From contig NC_085878.1 of the NCBI RefSeq assembly GCF_034702125.1, forward strand, positions 21,972,002 to 22,036,001: a DNA stretch of 64,000 bases, given 5' to 3'. Origin of the DNA: Engraulis encrasicolus. Taxonomy: Eukaryota; Chordata; Actinopteri; Clupeiformes; Engraulidae. A program made the position numbers and the translations under genes. Shown here piece by piece: positions 60,468-64,000 of this stretch (its first letter is position 1; every line of letters starts with the position of its first letter). The notes under the pieces are model-generated. The model worked only from the letters and a program-made list of their open reading frames with translations. It was not told where the DNA came from and searched no databases.

Positions 60468-62706
60468 TTACTGTCCATTCTTTACATTCAGGATCTTCTC
60501 CTGGAAACACACAAAGTAAAACAAAATGTTATTTTTTCCCATTTGGAGGTTCTGGGTAGAACAAAAATCATACAACACATACAAATGGTGTTCTGTCCTC
60601 CCTACCACAACACAAAAGAGCTGCTTACTGATATACAGCATTTAAGGTTGGCAAAGTTCATTTTAATACATTAAAACAGCACAATCCCTAATATAATTTG
60701 ATATAGCCATGTGTCTTTTAAATGCGAACAAATATAACCATCTATTCGCACCTTAATCATAGTCTCCAGCTTGATGGCGTCAGCGGCAAACTTGCGGATC
60801 CCGTCGGAGAGCTTCTCCACAGCCATGCGGTCCTCGTTGTGCTGCCAGCGGAAGTCCTTCTCGTTCAGGTGGATCTTCTCCAGGTCACAGGCCTTGGCTG
60901 CAACAACAGGGACACTTCAGGATCTCAAAAGCAACTAGTGACACAGCATAGGCTGTAGAAGAGTATATGATGCTGTATGTAGTGCATGTAATGTAGCGTT
61001 TGCCCCTTTTTCCCCCAATTTCTCCCCAATTAATACTACATGCGAGCTGTATTACAACATCATAATTCATCATACTATATTAATTACACGAAAATAAATA
61101 CCACCACAAACACTTCTTATACAGGTGTCTTCAAAAAGAATGAACCAATTCTCTTGCATTGCTTCAGTTCTAAATTATGGAATGCACAGTGGCCATTTGA
61201 AAGAGGTCCCATTCTAATCCAAACATACTACAATTAACTAATAGAGGTAAGGGTTACAAACGAGCCCTTTTGCTTCACCTTCGCAAAATAGATCAGGGTG
61301 TTCTGTCTCTTTAAATGCCCCGTGCCTCTGCCAGGTAGTTTGTTTATAGTCGCCATAGCAACCAGTTAGTCTTCTGAAATCAAAACAGCTATCCATCTTA
61401 CATCTGCAACATATCCTTTGTCCGTTCTTACACACCCCTATGAAAGCATTGTCTGCAAGTAATCCTTCTCTATAATCAATCTACATTCTTCTCAATCTAC
61501 TTAGCTTTAGTAATTTAGTCACATACTCAATATATTTCCCATAATACTCGGTTCGATCTGCTACTCATAATCATCCCATCCTATCCATCTACTTGTATAT
61601 AATCATCTCATTGCTACAAGATGGATCTATAGAAGACAAAGAAATGAACTATTAATTTATTGGACATTTTACTTATCAAATATATTGTGTTAGACATTTT
61701 CTGTTACAGTTTTACCTCTCATAAATCCCATTAAACAGAGCTTGGAGGCTAAACCCTTACTCGCCTATGTTCCTGCTGCTGAAGAAATGAGTTATGCTGG
61801 CTTTCAAATCAACTTACAAGGAACACAGTACACAGGGGAAAGTAGTGATTTGACGGTGATGTGCGTGCGTACCGGTCTGTGGTGTGAGGTTGACTTTGAT
61901 TTCAGAGTGGTCTTGGCTGAGCTCTCCCAGCAACCCGGGGGAGATGGTTAGCAGGTCGCAGCCCGCTAATGCCTTCACCTCGCCCGTGTTCCTGAAGGAC
62001 GCTCCCATCACCACCGTGCTGTAGCCAAACTTCTTGTAGTAGTTGTAGATCTTAGTCACACTCACAACACCTGACATGGGGAGGGGAGGTAAAAGAGAGG
62101 AGTTTGTTTTACATTTTCAGTACATTATATTTAACAGACACTGAAAGCTAAAAAAATAATCTCTGATGCAGGAGGGGCATGCATGTGTACTCAACCTTGG
62201 CTAGGTTGAAGAGTCAAAAATATTGTCCCATGATCCAATAATGATTATCATGATATCTTCCTCCCGGACCACAAAAGGCTAGCTGGTAGTTATTGGCGTG
62301 TACCTGGGTCCTCGTGGGGCTCAAAGCTCTTCTGGTCCGTGTTCTCCTTGAACCAGTCGAGGATGCGGCCCACGAAGGGGGAGATGAGGGTGACCTTGGC
62401 CTCGGCGCAGGCCACGGCCTGGGCAAAGGAGAACAGCAGCGTCATGTTGCAGTGGATGCCATACTTCTCCTCCAGCTCCCTGGAAACAACAAGGACACAT
62501 TACTCAGAGGAGAGCCAAAATACAACACACACAGTCTAGAATAGCAGCGTCATGTTGCAGTGTGTGCCATACTGGTTGCAGTAGATGCTTCCTATGGGCA
62601 ACAAGCACACAACTGAGAAGGGAGTGAGAATACAGTGAAGAGCAGGGTAATGTTGCCGTGAATGCCATAACTCTCCTCTACAGAGTAGCTGTCCATGAAC
62701 AAGGAC

Positions 62707-62741
<35 letters not shown>

Positions 62742-63601
62742 AACACACACACCCTTCCAAACTACTGTAAGTAAGAATATATTCAAGAACAGTAGGGTCA
62801 TGTTGCATTGGATATACATATTTCTTCTCCAGCACACTTTGAGGAAGACAGACACAGACAGACAGACAATTCAGAAGGGAGCGAGAATACAGTCAAGAAC
62901 AACAAGGTTGCAGGGGATGACGGCCACAATTCTCCTCTACAGTGTTGGTCCCTACGGGGGAAAAGGGGCACACACCTACATTATTCAAAAGTGAGTATGG
63001 GAAATTCACAGTGTTCTCTCTGTTCTGAAGAACTGACGGACCATTCATTCCATTATGCAGTCACCGAAGAGTCATGACCCAGCAAACCTTGAAAGAGGTG
63101 TGGCACTACATTCCAACATGCCCATGTCCTCATATTGAGTTCAAACCCATGAGTTTTTCTAAATCAACACAATCTTATTACTCCGTCAAGTCGAGCGTAT
63201 TTCACAAAATGTTTACCAAAGACAAGGGAACATCTTCTGGGCACTGTGTGTTTTTAAAGGCATTTTAAGTTTTCCAGCCTTAAATAAAACAATGTTGAAC
63301 TACCCAGCTTTTCATCCATCTTCATGTAGTATTCTGGAGTTGCATCAAAGGAGGTTGCATGTAAGATTGACCTTGCCAACCCCCTGTCCCTTCTTCCGCG
63401 GTGCCAATTTACTTCTTTATCCATGGGTGCGTTAGAAGCCTCATCATCATCCCTCATTTACGGACTTACCGGCCGGCCTGGATTCCCTCCCAGGTGGAGG
63501 AGAGCTTGATCAGCACGCGCTCCTTCTTGATGCCGGCCTCCTCGTACATGGCAATGAGCCGCCTCGCACGCGCCACCATCTCATCTTTATCAAACGACAA
63601 C
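60468..63601 (-). CDS. taldo1: Transaldolase, C-terminal two thirds (partial at 5' end)
   Basis: Transaldolase moves a dihydroxyacetone unit between sugar phosphates in the non-oxidative pentose phosphate pathway (cytosol). Exons on the minus strand: 63601-63470, 62479-62304, 62070-61873, 60897-60752 and 60500-60468 (stop TAA). Phases agree and give 227 residues, matching human TALDO1 from about Leu116 to the end. Key blocks are [31 protein letters not shown] (its Lys is the Schiff-base lysine, Lys142 in human), [52 protein letters not shown] and [12 protein letters not shown]. The end is [10 protein letters not shown]. First exons lie beyond 64000. The acceptor at 63602 uses the adjacent CT tract as its polypyrimidine tract. 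Confidence 0.96.
62437..62940 (-). repeat. taldo1: Degenerate tandem copies of a taldo1 exon edge
   Basis: The true exon ends (minus strand start) near 62437-62479 with [11 protein letters not shown]. Four further copies of this exon edge lie upstream in the intron, anchored at GTCATGTTGC-like sites 62549, 62647, 62797 and about 62903 (the true one is 62441). Translated, copies read [25 protein letters not shown] and [11 protein letters not shown]. Copies also keep intron bases next to the splice site (AACAAGGACACA, AGAAGGGAG). An ACAG run is at 62706-62738. Confidence 0.8.
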
Positions 63602-63603
63602 CT

Positions 63604-64000
<397 letters not shown>

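Overview
The window is nuclear DNA from a vertebrate, almost certainly a teleost fish. Genes are split into short exons with GT-AG introns, there are very long CA/GT, CT/GA and TATC microsatellites, and tRNA-derived fish SINEs (V-SINE type), Tc1/mariner debris and many small hAT-like elements fill the introns. The species cannot be named from sequence alone. I reconstructed the gene models by matching reading frames, splice sites and codon phase by eye.

Five genes are supported. Left to right: (1) the 3' end of ap2a2 (+, 2997-7978 coding, 3'UTR to about 9300), the hinge and ear of the clathrin adaptor AP-2 alpha subunit; one of its introns has the AT-AC ends of a U12-type intron. (2) A complete cd151 tetraspanin (+, 17173-29190, 7 coding exons, 253 aa). 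(3) A complete schlafen-family gene (+, 36372-40669, 4 coding exons, 883 aa) with the nuclease triad spacing, a SWADL-like motif and Walker A/B motifs. (4) A complete ZP-domain surface protein gene (-, 55955-44066, 14 exons, about 718 aa). (5) The 3' part of taldo1, transaldolase (-, to 60468; its first exons lie right of the window). AP2A2, CD151 and TALDO1 are also close together on human 11p15.5, so ap2a2-cd151-taldo1 is an old synteny block; the schlafen and ZP genes lie inside it. There is no operon-like relation; each gene has its own introns and, where visible, its own poly(A) signal.

The rest is repeat-rich. 1-1257 is a decayed Tc1-like transposon. 9300-17170 is intergenic with a foldback element, a V-SINE, a LINE end and a TTAA-flanked MITE. 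The cd151 introns hold a 1.7-kb cluster of long microsatellites (18.9-20.5 kb) and a 1.72-kb tandem duplication (24002-27438) that itself contains 135-bp repeats, each with a Pol III B-box-like sequence. 30.0-36.2 kb is an accessory-looking block: a hAT-like element with a nested SINE, a 1.78-kb element with perfect 52-bp terminal inverted repeats, and a large foldback split by a 480-bp MITE, directly upstream of schlafen. 40.7-44.0 kb carries a hAT MITE, a long hairpin and a LINE nested in a foldback MITE. The taldo1 introns carry degenerate tandem copies of one of its own exon edges and a GA/CT tract that abuts a splice acceptor.

No rRNA gene, functional tRNA gene or CRISPR array was seen. 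Many long open frames in the window are products of microsatellites or of repeats whose unit is a multiple of three, not genes.
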